From: Planctomycetota bacterium | GTDB lineage: Bacteria > Planctomycetota > Phycisphaerae > Phycisphaerales > UBA1924 | DNA: 64,000 nt | Reading direction: 5' to 3' | NCBI GenBank assembly: GCA_033763975.1 | Contig: JANRJM010000017.1 | Location: forward strand, 62,001 to 126,000 | In this document: positions 49,824-58,395 of the stretch, piece after piece | Layout of the letters: every line of letters starts with the position of its first letter | Numbering within the stretch: the first letter of the stretch is position 1 | Made by a program: the position numbers and the translations under genes | Notes under the pieces: generated by a model | Told to the model about the DNA's origin: nothing | Database searches by the model: none | The model's input: only the letters and a program-made list of their open reading frames with translations

Positions 49824-51355
49824 GGCGCACCGTCCTTTCCGCCCGTCGCCGGCGCCGTCGCCGACCGCGTCCGCAGCACCAGCCGGAACCGCTCGGGCAC
49901 GTCCGCCGTCGGCGTCTCGACCGTGTACCCGCCGCGGCTCAGCAGCGTCTCGCGCAGGTCGGCCCCGACCTGACGCCCGGAGATCGTCCCGTCCAGATCG
50001 ATCGTCACGTCCACCCGCGACGACCACTTCCCCGACGGGAACGACTTCTTCTCCTCGAGCGCGTACACCCCGTCGCCCTTGGCGCGGGCGCTCAGGTCGT
50101 CCAGCACCGCCGGGCCGGGTTCGGGCATCGTCCCCGTCACGTGCGCGATGTGCGAAAGCCAGTCCGCCCGCGCGTCCTTCCACCGCTCGGCGTGCGCGAC
50201 GCGGGCACTCTCGCGCGCCAGTTTCTCGGATTCACGGCGCAGCCCGGCCTCGCGCGTTCGCAGCACCCCCAGCGTCGACCGCATCGATCCCAGTTCGCGG
50301 TCGGCCCAGACGTACCCCGCGCCGCAGAGCACGATGAGCCCGAGCACGCCGCCCAGGGCCGCCTGTCGCAGTCGGGCGCGCGTGTCCGGGGCGCGCCGGG
50401 GGTTCGCGAAGTCGAGCGAGACGCGTCCCTGGACCGTCTCGAGCGCGAGCCCGAGCAACGCCGCGCAGTCCGATCGCATCGCTTCGGGCATCGCCGAGGG
50501 AACGCGGACCAGCACGCCCGGGCCCACGCTTTGGCCGGGCGAGTCGAGGGCCGCCCCGCACAACCGCGCGACGCGATGGCACAGTTCGCCCTCGCCCATG
50601 ACGAAGACACCCTCGACCCCCGACGAGGCTCGCCCGGCGCGGAAGCTGCCGAGCGTGCGCCGCGCCTCGACGCTGATGCGCTCCGCGAAGGCTTCGAACC
50701 CGCCCTCGCCATCGGGACGCGCCAGGTCGATCGCCCGCGCCATCGCCACCCCGCCGCGTTCGACGAGCACGAGGTCGGTCGCGTGGGCGCCGACCGCCAC
50801 GCCCAGGATCGTGCCGTCGCGCCGGTCCGACAGGTCGCCCAAGATCGCGCCCACGCCCAGGCAGCGCAGCGCGATCCGGCGTACACCCATCCCCGCCGCC
50901 CCGGCCATCTGGTCCCACCACGCACGCCGCTCGGCCGGCAGCGCACCGGCGAGCACCTCGACGCCCGTCCCGGCGCTGCGCAGCGGGACGAAGTCGATCG
51001 GCGTGTCCTCGGTCGTGACCGTCAACTGGCGCGACATCTGCAGGCGCACCATCCCGCCCAGGTCGCTCTCGCGTAGCGGGCCGTCCGCCGGCGCGGGGAA
51101 CATCAGCGGCTTCAGAACGACGTCATTTCTCGGGATGACCAGCACGACGCGCCCGAGCGGCACCTCGGCCTTGCGCAGTTCGTCGCGCACCCACTGTCCG
51201 ACCTCCTGCGCGCTGTCCGCCTTCACGTGCGCCGGGCGGTCGGCCGCGTGCCACACGCGTACATCCACCTGGTTCGTGCTCAGGCGGACGCCGACCGCCG
51301 TCAGGCGTCCGCCGTCCAGTTCGACCAGCGACATGTCGCGCGCGCCGCCCATCAT
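49820..51355 (-). CDS. gspL: GspL/PilM-like protein
   Basis: A 511-residue protein. The start is set to 51355 because GGGGAGG lies six bases upstream and the ATG overlaps the gspK stop; an in-frame ATG at 51373 lacks such a site. The first about 320 residues have the actin-like fold of cytoplasmic GspL and PilM (SLVELDGGRLTAVGV, RVVLVIPRNDVVLKPL, GTILGVAVGAHATDLVLV). A membrane segment (about 330-350, GLIVLCGAGYVWA) precedes a periplasmic ferredoxin-like part. It links the ATPase to the inner-membrane platform. The cytoplasmic domain is longer than typical. Confidence 0.82.
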   Translation of the reverse strand: MMGGARDMSLVELDGGRLTAVGVRLSTNQVDVRVWHAADRPAHVKADSAQEVGQWVRDELRKAEVPLGRVVLVIPRNDVVLKPLMFPAPADGPLRESDLGGMVRLQMSRQLTVTTEDTPIDFVPLRSAGTGVEVLAGALPAERRAWWDQMAGAAGMGVRRIALRCLGVGAILGDLSDRRDGTILGVAVGAHATDLVLVERGGVAMARAIDLARPDGEGGFEAFAERISVEARRTLGSFRAGRASSGVEGVFVMGEGELCHRVARLCGAALDSPGQSVGPGVLVRVPSAMPEAMRSDCAALLGLALETVQGRVSLDFANPRRAPDTRARLRQAALGGVLGLIVLCGAGYVWADRELGSMRSTLGVLRTREAGLRRESEKLARESARVAHAERWKDARADWLSHIAHVTGTMPEPGPAVLDDLSARAKGDGVYALEEKKSFPSGKWSSRVDVTIDLDGTISGRQVGADLRETLLSRGGYTVETPTADVPERFRLVLRTRSATAPATGGKDGAP

Positions 51356-52938
51356 CGAGAACCTCCCCGCCACCGTCCGATCCGCCGATCCTGCTTCGCG
51401 GGGGGCCCCGCCGGCTGCTCGGGCGCGCCCCCGTCCGCGACATCGACCGGACGATTCTCCGGCGCTTGATCTTTCTCCTCCCGCGCGCCCGGCGGGCGGT
51501 CGTCGGCCTTGGCCGGCTCGCGCCCGGGCGACGGCGGCTCGGGGGCGCGCTCGCTCGACGGCTCGGGGCGGCCCGCGCGCGCCGGGCGCGCCCGGCGGAT
51601 CTGCGCCGGCACGTGCGTCACGTCGACGACGTCGGCCAATCGCGCCTCATCACCCGCGGCGTCGATCACCGCTTCCCATTCCGCCTGGCGCTCGACGCGC
51701 GCCGCGTCGCCCTCGCGCTCGCCCGCGCGTTCGATCGACGCCTCCACCCGCACGCGCCACACCATCGACCGGGACGTCACCCACGGGGCCGCCGCCGCAA
51801 ACGCCTCGGGCGTCAGCACGCTCTGCGTCACCAGCCAGACGGGCGATCGCAGCGTCTCGGCGGTGAGCCCCTGTCGCACGGAGACGGCCCGATCTGCCGC
51901 GCTCTCGTCAAAGCCGGGGATGCACCCGAGCACTTTGCGCGGCGCGCGGCCGACGTCCACCGTTCCCAGGCGGAACTCGTTGTCGGTCGTCGTGACGACA
52001 TCGAGCACCTCGGCCCAGGTCTCCGTCGCGACGCCGGCGGCGATCATCGCCGCGACAACATCGCTCTCGCTCGCGAGCTTGCCTCGCGACAGCACGAGCG
52101 CCAGGGCGTCGAGGCACGCCGACGACACCTGCCCCTTCAGCTCGTCGCGAACCTCGTCGCTCCACCCCGCCGACGCGTGCACCCGCTCGCGCCCGCGCTC
52201 GCCCCGCCCTTCACGTGAGATGCCCACCCACGTGTCGGGATCAAAGGCGAACGTCGTCACGAGGTGGCGCATCCCGCGCCCGTCTGGGTTCTGCGCCGAG
52301 TCGTCCGGGGCGCCGTCGCCGGTCGCCGCCGCGTCGTCGCGGGCCGAAGTGCGCCCGCCGCCGCTGTCGCGCCCGTCGCTCGACTCCTCGCCTTCTTCGC
52401 CCTCTGCGCCGGGCGAAACGCCCCAGAAGGCCCGCGCGTCGACGCCCGCGACTGCCCCGAGCGACGCGGGCGAGGCGAACCCCGCCGCGCCGCGTGCCGC
52501 GACAATCGCCCGCGCCAGGTCCTCGCCAACGCCGGGCAGTTTCGCGAGCATGGGGGCGTCGGCGCGGTTGAGATCGAGTCGCGCGTTCTCGCTCGCGGCG
52601 ACATCACCGGGCGTGTCCGAAATCTCCAGCAGGCGAACGACGCCGCGGCGCCCGCCCTCTTCCCACAGCACCCACTCGCTGGTGAGCTGCGGCGACCCGC
52701 CGTCGAGGATCGCATCGCGCTGGGACTGCACCTCGGCGAGCGCGCCCCGCACGCCCGACCACGCGAGTGATCGCAGGCGCAGATCCTCGGCGCTCGCGAC
52801 GCTGACGCTGCGTTCGGCGTCGGATCGCACGAGCATGGTCGTGCCCGCGAGCGCACCCATGGTGATCACCACGAGCGTGAGCATCAGCACGACGCCGCGT
52901 GACGTCGCACGCCCGGAACCGGCCGTACGGGCGATCAT
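51352..52938 (-). CDS. gspK: GspK-like minor pseudopilin
   Basis: A 528-residue protein whose ATG overlaps the gspJ stop. The N-terminus is a prepilin-like hydrophobic helix (GVVLMLTLVVITMGAL) without Glu at +5, as usual for GspK at the tip of the pseudopilus. The SAM-like domain shows ARLDLNRADAPMLAKLPGVGEDLARAIVAARG, a helix-hairpin-helix pattern typical of the family. Between about 180 and 220 is an acidic Gly/Ser/Asp-rich insertion. The C-terminal 75 residues are Pro/Arg/Glu-rich and probably disordered. That extension is not seen in standard GspK. Confidence 0.82.
   Translation of the reverse strand: MIARTAGSGRATSRGVVLMLTLVVITMGALAGTTMLVRSDAERSVSVASAEDLRLRSLAWSGVRGALAEVQSQRDAILDGGSPQLTSEWVLWEEGGRRGVVRLLEISDTPGDVAASENARLDLNRADAPMLAKLPGVGEDLARAIVAARGAAGFASPASLGAVAGVDARAFWGVSPGAEGEEGEESSDGRDSGGGRTSARDDAAATGDGAPDDSAQNPDGRGMRHLVTTFAFDPDTWVGISREGRGERGRERVHASAGWSDEVRDELKGQVSSACLDALALVLSRGKLASESDVVAAMIAAGVATETWAEVLDVVTTTDNEFRLGTVDVGRAPRKVLGCIPGFDESAADRAVSVRQGLTAETLRSPVWLVTQSVLTPEAFAAAAPWVTSRSMVWRVRVEASIERAGEREGDAARVERQAEWEAVIDAAGDEARLADVVDVTHVPAQIRRARPARAGRPEPSSERAPEPPSPGREPAKADDRPPGAREEKDQAPENRPVDVADGGAPEQPAGPPAKQDRRIGRWRGGSR
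51362..51368 (-). promoter_or_regulatory. Shine-Dalgarno fixing the gspL start
   Basis: GGGGAGG on the minus strand ends six bases before the ATG at 51355, deciding that start over the in-frame ATG at 51373. Confidence 0.7.
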
Positions 52939-53657
52939 GGCGCGCCCTCCTCGTCCGGCGCGGCGTCGGCGCCGCCCGCGTCGGGGATCACGATGACGCG
53001 GATGCGATCCGGCAGGCCCCACGCGCTCTCGTCCTCGTCCTCGTCGGGCGGAGCCGCCTCGGGTTGTTCCGCGGGCGCACCGTCCGCGGTCGGGTCGGTC
53101 GTGTCCTCGCCCGGCGCGAGCGGGCGGTCGGACGAGCCATCCGCGGGGACCGGGGTCGGCGCGGGCCCGAGCCAGGCCCGGATCTCGACGCAGACCGGCA
53201 GCGTGCCGCGTGCCGCGCTGTCGAACTCGGCGAGCCACTCGCGCCCGTCGTAGTACCGCAGCCGAAGGCGCGAGATTCGGCCGATCTCCGCTGGCGCCTG
53301 CCCGGCCTCGGCGAGGAACGACCCCATGACCCGCCCGGTCGCGTCGTCGAACGAGACTTCGCTGCCGGTTCGGGCGGCGTCGCCCGCGCCGGCGGGCACG
53401 CGCCGCCGCACGATCCGCAGCGACGTGCGCGTGCCGCGCAGCCCGGCGCTGCCGTCGGCGTCTTGCACAAACGTCGAGACGAGGTCGCTCTCGATGCGAT
53501 CGATCACCGCGTTCGCCGCGCCGTCGGAGCGACAGCGTTCGAGCAGACGCTCGCGGCGCGCGATGACGTCGTCGACGAACGCGTAGAGCGCCGCCGTCAG
53601 CCCGAGGATGAGCCCGAGCGACACCAGCACCTCGACGATCGTGAAACCCCTCCTCAC
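52935..53657 (-). CDS. gspJ: GspJ-like minor pseudopilin
   Basis: A 240-residue protein. The GTG at 53657 overlaps the gspI stop. The prepilin signal is short, RRG then FTIVEVLVSLGLILGL, with Gly before the cleavage site and Glu at +5. The globular part has ANAVIDRIESDLVSTF and SRLRLRYYDGREWLAEFDS, as in GspJ. Then comes a Pro/Asp/Glu-rich insert (about 175-220) before the final strand RIRVIVIPDAGG. It forms the pseudopilus tip with GspI and GspK. Confidence 0.82.
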   Translation of the reverse strand: MRRGFTIVEVLVSLGLILGLTAALYAFVDDVIARRERLLERCRSDGAANAVIDRIESDLVSTFVQDADGSAGLRGTRTSLRIVRRRVPAGAGDAARTGSEVSFDDATGRVMGSFLAEAGQAPAEIGRISRLRLRYYDGREWLAEFDSAARGTLPVCVEIRAWLGPAPTPVPADGSSDRPLAPGEDTTDPTADGAPAEQPEAAPPDEDEDESAWGLPDRIRVIVIPDAGGADAAPDEEGAP

Positions 53658-54103
53658 GGCGTCCTCCCCGTGAGGCGCAGCGCCTCCACAAGCGTGAACG
53701 ACGCCGTCTCCCGATCCGACCCCTCGGCCTCCAGACGGAACGCGCGCACGGTGACCTTGGTGAGCCCACCCACGCCCAGCGGCTCGGTCGAGACGTCCAG
53801 TTCCCACAGCGTCGGCGTGTCGTCGCCCGCGCCGCCGGCGTCCGTCAATCCCAGGTCCGTGGCCCGCACCGGGCCCGTCAACGTCTCGGGCGACGCCATC
53901 CCCGCCTCGATGCGGCTCATCGCGCTGCGGGCCACGTCGGCCGCCCGGAGCTGCGCGTGCGAACGCGCGACCGAGCCCGCGGCCAGGTCGATCATGCCGA
54001 AGATCGTGAGCCCCGCGCCGACGAACAGCGCGAGCGCCAGCAGGCACTCCAGCAAGATCGAGCCGCCCCGCGGGCGTCGCTCAGCGCGTGCCTCCCGGCG
54101 CAT
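53654..54103 (-). CDS. gspI: GspI-like minor pseudopilin
   Basis: A 149-residue protein. The basic leader ends RPRGG, followed by SILLECLLALALFVGAGL with Ser at +1 and Glu at +5, an unusual +1 residue in place of Phe or Met. The rest is a small domain with RSAMSRIEAGMASPE and VTVRAFRLEAEGSD. Its start lies 23 bp inside the gspH reading frame. Order and size support GspI. Confidence 0.8.
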   Translation of the reverse strand: MRREARAERRPRGGSILLECLLALALFVGAGLTIFGMIDLAAGSVARSHAQLRAADVARSAMSRIEAGMASPETLTGPVRATDLGLTDAGGAGDDTPTLWELDVSTEPLGVGGLTKVTVRAFRLEAEGSDRETASFTLVEALRLTGRTP

Positions 54104-54866
54104 CCTCGTCCTCCTCCGTGGGTTCGTCGCCCGGCTCCTGCAACGCCGGGCCTTCCTTCGCCTTCTCGGCCGGGGTCTTGCGCGCCTTCTCGACGGGCGC
54201 CTTGGGCGCGTCGGCCGACGGCGCGTCGCGCGCCGGGCGCTCGGCGGGCGGCTCGTCAGCCGCCGGCTCGGGCGTCTCCTCGTCGTCCGTCAGGGCCGCT
54301 TCGTCGCCATCTCCGGCGGGCAGTTCGTCGTACTCGAGCGCGCCCGTCCACGCGTTGAGGCGCGGGCGGAGCACGTACGCGCCGGCCACGTCGAGCGCCC
54401 ACGGCTCGACGAGCTCGCCCACGCCGTCGGGCCAGAACCGCACGAGCACGTACGCCCGCGCGGGCGCGTCGGGGTCCGTCGCCTCCTCGGACGCGTCCAG
54501 CGACGACTCGTCCGGCGCCGGGAGATCGAACTGCAGGATGTCGGGGACCTCGCCCAGGTCTTCGGCGGGGCGTGCACCGCCCTGGCCGTGCGCCCACACG
54601 ACAAGGCGTCGCTCGTCGACCGAGAGTTCGGTCACGACGCCCCGCAGGCGGGCCTCCGCCCGCGCGACGAGCACGCCCGCCGCGAGCTGCTCGCGCACGT
54701 CGCGGATCGCGCTCTCACGCCCGGCCGAGACGAGCGTGGGGAGGATCAGCGCTCCCATCGCCAGGAGCAGGAGGATGACGATGATGACCTCGAGCAGCGT
54801 GAACGCGCGCCGGGGCGTGGCCCGACGCGGCGTCACCGCCCCGCACCTCCGGCACGACCCCCGCAT
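54081..54866 (-). CDS. gspH: GspH-like pseudopilin with acidic/charged tail
   Basis: A 261-residue protein. The leader ends PRRA before FTLLEVIIVILLLLAMGAL, again with Ala instead of Gly at -1. The core (to about residue 180) has SAIRDVREQLAAGVLVARAEA and LVRFWPDGVGELVEPW. The last 80 residues are a charged low-complexity tail (KAPVEKARKTPAEKAKEG, then a Glu/Asp-rich end), absent in ordinary GspH. It starts 12 bp after gspG and overlaps gspI by 23 bp. Confidence 0.82.
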   Translation of the reverse strand: MRGSCRRCGAVTPRRATPRRAFTLLEVIIVILLLLAMGALILPTLVSAGRESAIRDVREQLAAGVLVARAEARLRGVVTELSVDERRLVVWAHGQGGARPAEDLGEVPDILQFDLPAPDESSLDASEEATDPDAPARAYVLVRFWPDGVGELVEPWALDVAGAYVLRPRLNAWTGALEYDELPAGDGDEAALTDDEETPEPAADEPPAERPARDAPSADAPKAPVEKARKTPAEKAKEGPALQEPGDEPTEEDEDAPGGTR

Positions 54867-54878
54867 GGGCGTCCTCCG

Positions 54879-55385
54879 TCAGCCGCCCGACGGGGGCGGC
54901 GTCGGCGATGACCCGCCCATGTCGTCCTCTTCGCCTTCCTTCTTCCACGACACGATGTCGTCGTCGGTGCCTTCGAGCTTGTCGCGCCCGTACGACCAGA
55001 TGTCGTAGATGCTCTCCTCGGAGTGCTCGGACTGCTGGCGATAGCCCCACTGGTTGCCGTAGCGGTCGGTGGGCATCGGCTCTTCGAGGAGCTTGGTCCA
55101 CTTCTTGACGACTTCCTCGTCGCTGGTGGCTTCCTTGTTCCAGAGCACCGCGAGCCCCTCGTCGTCGGTCGGGTAGCGGTTGTGCGTGAAGCGGAAGTCC
55201 TTGAGCGCCCGCTTCAGCGTGTTCATGTCGATCTCGACGAGCTTGTCGTCGGCTTCTTCCTTCTTGCCGAGCAGGTTGTACGCCACGAGCCCGCCCAGCG
55301 CGAGCACGATCAGGATCACGATCATGACCTCGATGAGCGTAAAGGCCCGCCGCATGCGGCGGAGAACACCACGTCCGTTCCTCAT
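54879..55385 (-). CDS. gspG: Major pseudopilin GspG
   Basis: A 168-residue protein with GGGAGG before the ATG at 55385. The signal RRMRRA is followed by FTLIEVMIVILIVLALGGL. The globular domain shows DMNTLKRALKDFRFTHNRYPTDDEGL, EEPMPTDRYGNQWGY and IWSYGRDKLEGTDDDI, all classical for GspG, including the calcium-binding loop. It ends in an acidic and Pro/Ser-rich tail. It is the main subunit of the pseudopilus. Confidence 0.93.
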   Translation of the reverse strand: MRNGRGVLRRMRRAFTLIEVMIVILIVLALGGLVAYNLLGKKEEADDKLVEIDMNTLKRALKDFRFTHNRYPTDDEGLAVLWNKEATSDEEVVKKWTKLLEEPMPTDRYGNQWGYRQQSEHSEESIYDIWSYGRDKLEGTDDDIVSWKKEGEEDDMGGSSPTPPPSGG

Positions 55386-55488
55386 CTGGACCTCCCTGCG
55401 TGTGCACATCGGGCGCCGGCCGACCGGCCCCGCCGCTGCATGATACCCCGCCCGCACGCTCGCCCCGGACTCGGGAGGGCCCCTCGGT

Positions 55489-56685
55489 CTACACCGCCGA
55501 GCTCAACTGGCTCATCGGCAGCAGCAGCGCGAACGCGACGATCGCCACCACCCCCGCCAGCATGAGCAGCAGCAGGGGCTCGATCAGCCGCACCGCGACC
55601 ATGAGCTGGCGGTCGAGGCGCGACTCGATCGTGTCGGCGACCTTCACCAGCACCTCGTCGAGGTTGTTCGCCGACTCGCCCACCGCGAGCATCTCGACCA
55701 CCTGCTCCTCGAACATCCCGCTCCGCGCCAGCGGGGGCGAGAGCGCCTCGCCACGGCGCACCGCCTCCGCCGCCTCGTCCACCGCCTCGGCCAGCAGCCG
55801 ATGCCCCACGCCGTCGCGTGCGATCTGCAGCGCGCTCAGCAGGGGCACGCTGTTGCTCAGCATCGTGCCCAGCAGCCCGCAGAAGCGCGCGGTCGCGAAC
55901 CCGCGGACGATGTTGCCCACGACCGGGATGCGCAGCAGCGCCCGGCTGCCCCACCGCCGCGCGCGCGGGTTTCGGCTCAGTCGCCAGGCCCCGATCGCGA
56001 GCGCCACGAGCAGCGCGCCGGTCACCGGGGCGTACGCCGTCACGACGTCGCTCAGGAAGAAGACGAACTTGGTGACGCCCGGCAGGTCGTCGCCGAGCCG
56101 CGCGAACATGCCGCGGAACTTCGGCACGAACACGCCGAAGATCACGGCGCCGATGCCCACGCCCGTGACGCAGAGCACGCCCGGGTAGATGAGATTGCCG
56201 ATGACCTTGCCGGTGAGGTCGGCCTGCTTGACGACCAGCCGCCCCAGGCGCGCGAGCACCTGCTCGAGGAAGCCGCCCCGCTCGCCCGCGCGGATCATCG
56301 CGACGTGCACCGTGGGGAAGACGCCCGTAGCCTGCTCCATGGCCGCCGCGAAGTCGGCGCCTTTCTCCACCGCCTCGGCCAGATCGCGGAAGACCTGCCC
56401 GACAGGGCCGCGCGACTTCTGCCCGCCGAGCAGCTTCAGCCCGCGCAGCAGGGGCACGCCCGCCCCCAGCAGGTCGGACAGTTGCTCGTACGCCTCGCCG
56501 AGGCGTCGCCCGCCCACACGACGCGCGCGCCCCGACCCGCCCGCCTCCGCGCGCGTGCGGATCTCCACGGGCGTCAACTGGCGAGACTCCAGCTCGGCGA
56601 GCACCGCCTGCTCGCTCGCGCCGGAGAGCACGCCGGTCACTCGCTGCCCGCCCGGGCTCAGGGCGACGTACTGAAAGAGCGGCAC
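55489..56685 (-). CDS. gspF: Inner-membrane platform protein GspF
   Basis: A 398-residue protein with the two-fold GspF/PilC design. It begins MPLFQYVALSPGGQRVTGVL. The first cytoplasmic domain has LSDLLGAGVPLLRGLKLLG, the second LLGTMLSNSVPLLSALQIARDGVG, each with the conserved Gly-Val-Pro/Ser-Val-Pro turn. Membrane segments lie near 162-190, 218-240 and 365-392. It is 29 bp downstream of gpx and 103 bp upstream of gspG. It anchors the ATPase to the pseudopilus base. Confidence 0.94.
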   Translation of the reverse strand: MPLFQYVALSPGGQRVTGVLSGASEQAVLAELESRQLTPVEIRTRAEAGGSGRARRVGGRRLGEAYEQLSDLLGAGVPLLRGLKLLGGQKSRGPVGQVFRDLAEAVEKGADFAAAMEQATGVFPTVHVAMIRAGERGGFLEQVLARLGRLVVKQADLTGKVIGNLIYPGVLCVTGVGIGAVIFGVFVPKFRGMFARLGDDLPGVTKFVFFLSDVVTAYAPVTGALLVALAIGAWRLSRNPRARRWGSRALLRIPVVGNIVRGFATARFCGLLGTMLSNSVPLLSALQIARDGVGHRLLAEAVDEAAEAVRRGEALSPPLARSGMFEEQVVEMLAVGESANNLDEVLVKVADTIESRLDRQLMVAVRLIEPLLLLMLAGVVAIVAFALLLPMSQLSSAV

Positions 56686-56714
56686 GCGGACACTCTACCC
56701 GTTCTCCGCCGGGT

Positions 56715-57422
56715 CTACTTGGCGTCGGACTGCTTCTCGCTCAACGCCGCCTCGATCGCCGCCTTCACCTGGTCGTTGTCCGGGCTGATCCGCGTGTCGA
56801 ACTTCGCGATGACCTCGCCCTTGCGGTTCACGAGCCACTTCGTGAAGTTCCACGAGGGCTCCCCGCCGTTTGCGCCGGGCTGCATCGCGAGCTGGCGGAA
56901 CAGCGGGTGCGCGTCCTTGCCCTTCACGTGCATCTTGGCGAACAGCGGGAAGGTCACCTTGTACTTGCTGTCCTCGGCGGTGCAGAACGCCTTGATGTCC
57001 CGGTTCTCGGCGAACTCCTGCTCCTTGAAGTCCCCCGACGGGAACGCCAGGACCACAAAGCCCTTGTCCTTGTGCGCCTGGTACATCGCCTCCAGCGTGC
57101 CGTACTGCCACGTATACCCGCACTTGCTCGCGGTGTTCACGATCATCACGACCTTACCCTTGTACTGCGACAGGTCGCGCTCGACCCCGTCGATGTCCGG
57201 GACCTTGTACCCCAGCACGTACGCCGACACGGGCACCGCCGGCGCGGCGTCGGGGGCAACGGGCGGCGTGGCCTCGGGGCGCGGGGGCGTCGCCGCGGGT
57301 GCCTGCGTGGGGGGCGCCTGCGTGGGGGGCGTCGCGGGTTTTTCGGGCTGCGCGGCCGCGCCCAGCATCGACACCCCGCCCGCGCCCGCCACGATCATCC
57401 AGAGCCAGTTCCGCGTTCGCAT
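56715..57422 (-). CDS. Exported glutathione-peroxidase-family protein
   Basis: A 235-residue protein. GGGAGG six bases before the ATG at 57422 decides the start; the ATG at 57428 has no space for it. A signal peptide and a Pro/Ala/Thr-rich linker (to about 75) lead to the thioredoxin-like GPx domain: VMIVNTASKCGYT with the peroxidatic Cys, and WNFTKWLVNRKGE with the catalytic Trp and Asn. The segment that is normally FPCNQFGxQEP reads FPSGDFKEQEF, so both the resolving Cys and the catalytic Gln positions are changed. It is exported, probably a periplasmic thiol peroxidase. It is the first gene of the minus-strand gsp operon. Confidence 0.88.
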   Translation of the reverse strand: MRTRNWLWMIVAGAGGVSMLGAAAQPEKPATPPTQAPPTQAPAATPPRPEATPPVAPDAAPAVPVSAYVLGYKVPDIDGVERDLSQYKGKVVMIVNTASKCGYTWQYGTLEAMYQAHKDKGFVVLAFPSGDFKEQEFAENRDIKAFCTAEDSKYKVTFPLFAKMHVKGKDAHPLFRQLAMQPGANGGEPSWNFTKWLVNRKGEVIAKFDTRISPDNDQVKAAIEAALSEKQSDAK

Positions 57423-57428
57423 GTGCAT

Positions 57429-57434
57429 CCTCCC
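57429..57434 (-). promoter_or_regulatory. Shine-Dalgarno fixing the gpx start
   Basis: GGGAGG on the minus strand lies six bases before the ATG at 57422 and directly abuts the alternative ATG at 57428, so the former is used. Confidence 0.7.
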
Positions 57435-57518
57435 GTGCGTCCGACCGTCGCTCCCGCCGCTTCGTCGCACGCCTCATTGTTCGCACGATTTCCCCGTTCC
57501 GATTCCCTACCCTCCCGC

Positions 57519-58334
57519 GTGGTCGAACTCGTCCGTCGTGTCCGGTTCTCGATCAGCCCCTCGCAGCCCGAGGACTCGCGCAACGGCTACGCCGGGCGCC
57601 CCGCCATGGACGGGGTCGGCGCGTTCTACGAGCTCGCCGTCGCGTGCGCGGGCGAGGTTGACCCCCGGCTGGGCTACCTCATCGATATCCAGCAGATCGA
57701 CCGGGCCGTGCGGGCGACGGTCATCCCCCGCCTGGAAGAGGCCGCCCGCGCGCGTCCGTCGGACCCGCCCGAGCACGCGCTCGCCGGGGCGGTCCCCGCG
57801 TTGCACGCCGCCCTGCACGGGCACGTGTCGGGCGTGTGCTGGCGGTTGTCGCCGTACTACTCCGTGGAGGTCCGCATGGCTGCCCCTGATGTCGCGCTGC
57901 TGCGCCAGAGGTTCGACTTCGCCGCGTCGCACCGCCTGCACTGCCCGGAGCTGTCGCCCGAGGAGAACCGGCGTGTCTTCGGCAAGTGCAACAACCCCAA
58001 CGGGCACGGGCACAACTACCAGGTGGAGCCGTGCGTCGAGGTGCCGGTCGGGCAGACGCCGGTGCTGCGCCTGCCGGAACTGGAGCGCCTCGTCGAGGAC
58101 GTCATCATCCAGCGCTTCGATCACAAGAACCTGAACGAGGACGCCCCGGAGTTCCGCACGCCCGGCGGGGTCAACCCGTCGGTGGAGAACATCGCGAAGG
58201 TGTGCTTCGAGCTGCTGGACCGCGCGCTCCGCGACGCCGCCCCGCGCGTCACGCTCCGGTCCATGACGGTCTGGGAAACCGACCGCACGAGCGCCGTGTA
58301 TCCCGCGCCCCACGCCGGGCCGACGGGGCGATAA
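57519..58334 (+). CDS. 6-pyruvoyl-tetrahydropterin synthase/QueD-family protein, two-domain
   Basis: A 271-residue protein, about twice the family length. The C-terminal domain (about 125-265) is complete: FAASHRLHCPEL with zinc-binding His, CNNPNGHGHNYQVE with Cys and the HGH pair, FDHKNLNED and a final VTVWETDRTSAVY. The N-terminal 110 residues look like a degenerate copy: VRRVRFSIS, GYLIDIQQIDRAVR, but with no HGH. The family makes 6-carboxytetrahydropterin for queuosine or related pterins. The start is a GTG without a clear ribosome site; an ATG at 57606 is an alternative. It is divergent from gpx. Confidence 0.85.
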   Translation: MVELVRRVRFSISPSQPEDSRNGYAGRPAMDGVGAFYELAVACAGEVDPRLGYLIDIQQIDRAVRATVIPRLEEAARARPSDPPEHALAGAVPALHAALHGHVSGVCWRLSPYYSVEVRMAAPDVALLRQRFDFAASHRLHCPELSPEENRRVFGKCNNPNGHGHNYQVEPCVEVPVGQTPVLRLPELERLVEDVIIQRFDHKNLNEDAPEFRTPGGVNPSVENIAKVCFELLDRALRDAAPRVTLRSMTVWETDRTSAVYPAPHAGPTGR

Positions 58335-58395
58335 CTCGCCGCTGCCGCACGTCGCGCTTGGGCGAGCCGGCCCCGCGGCGTACGATGGACGACGC

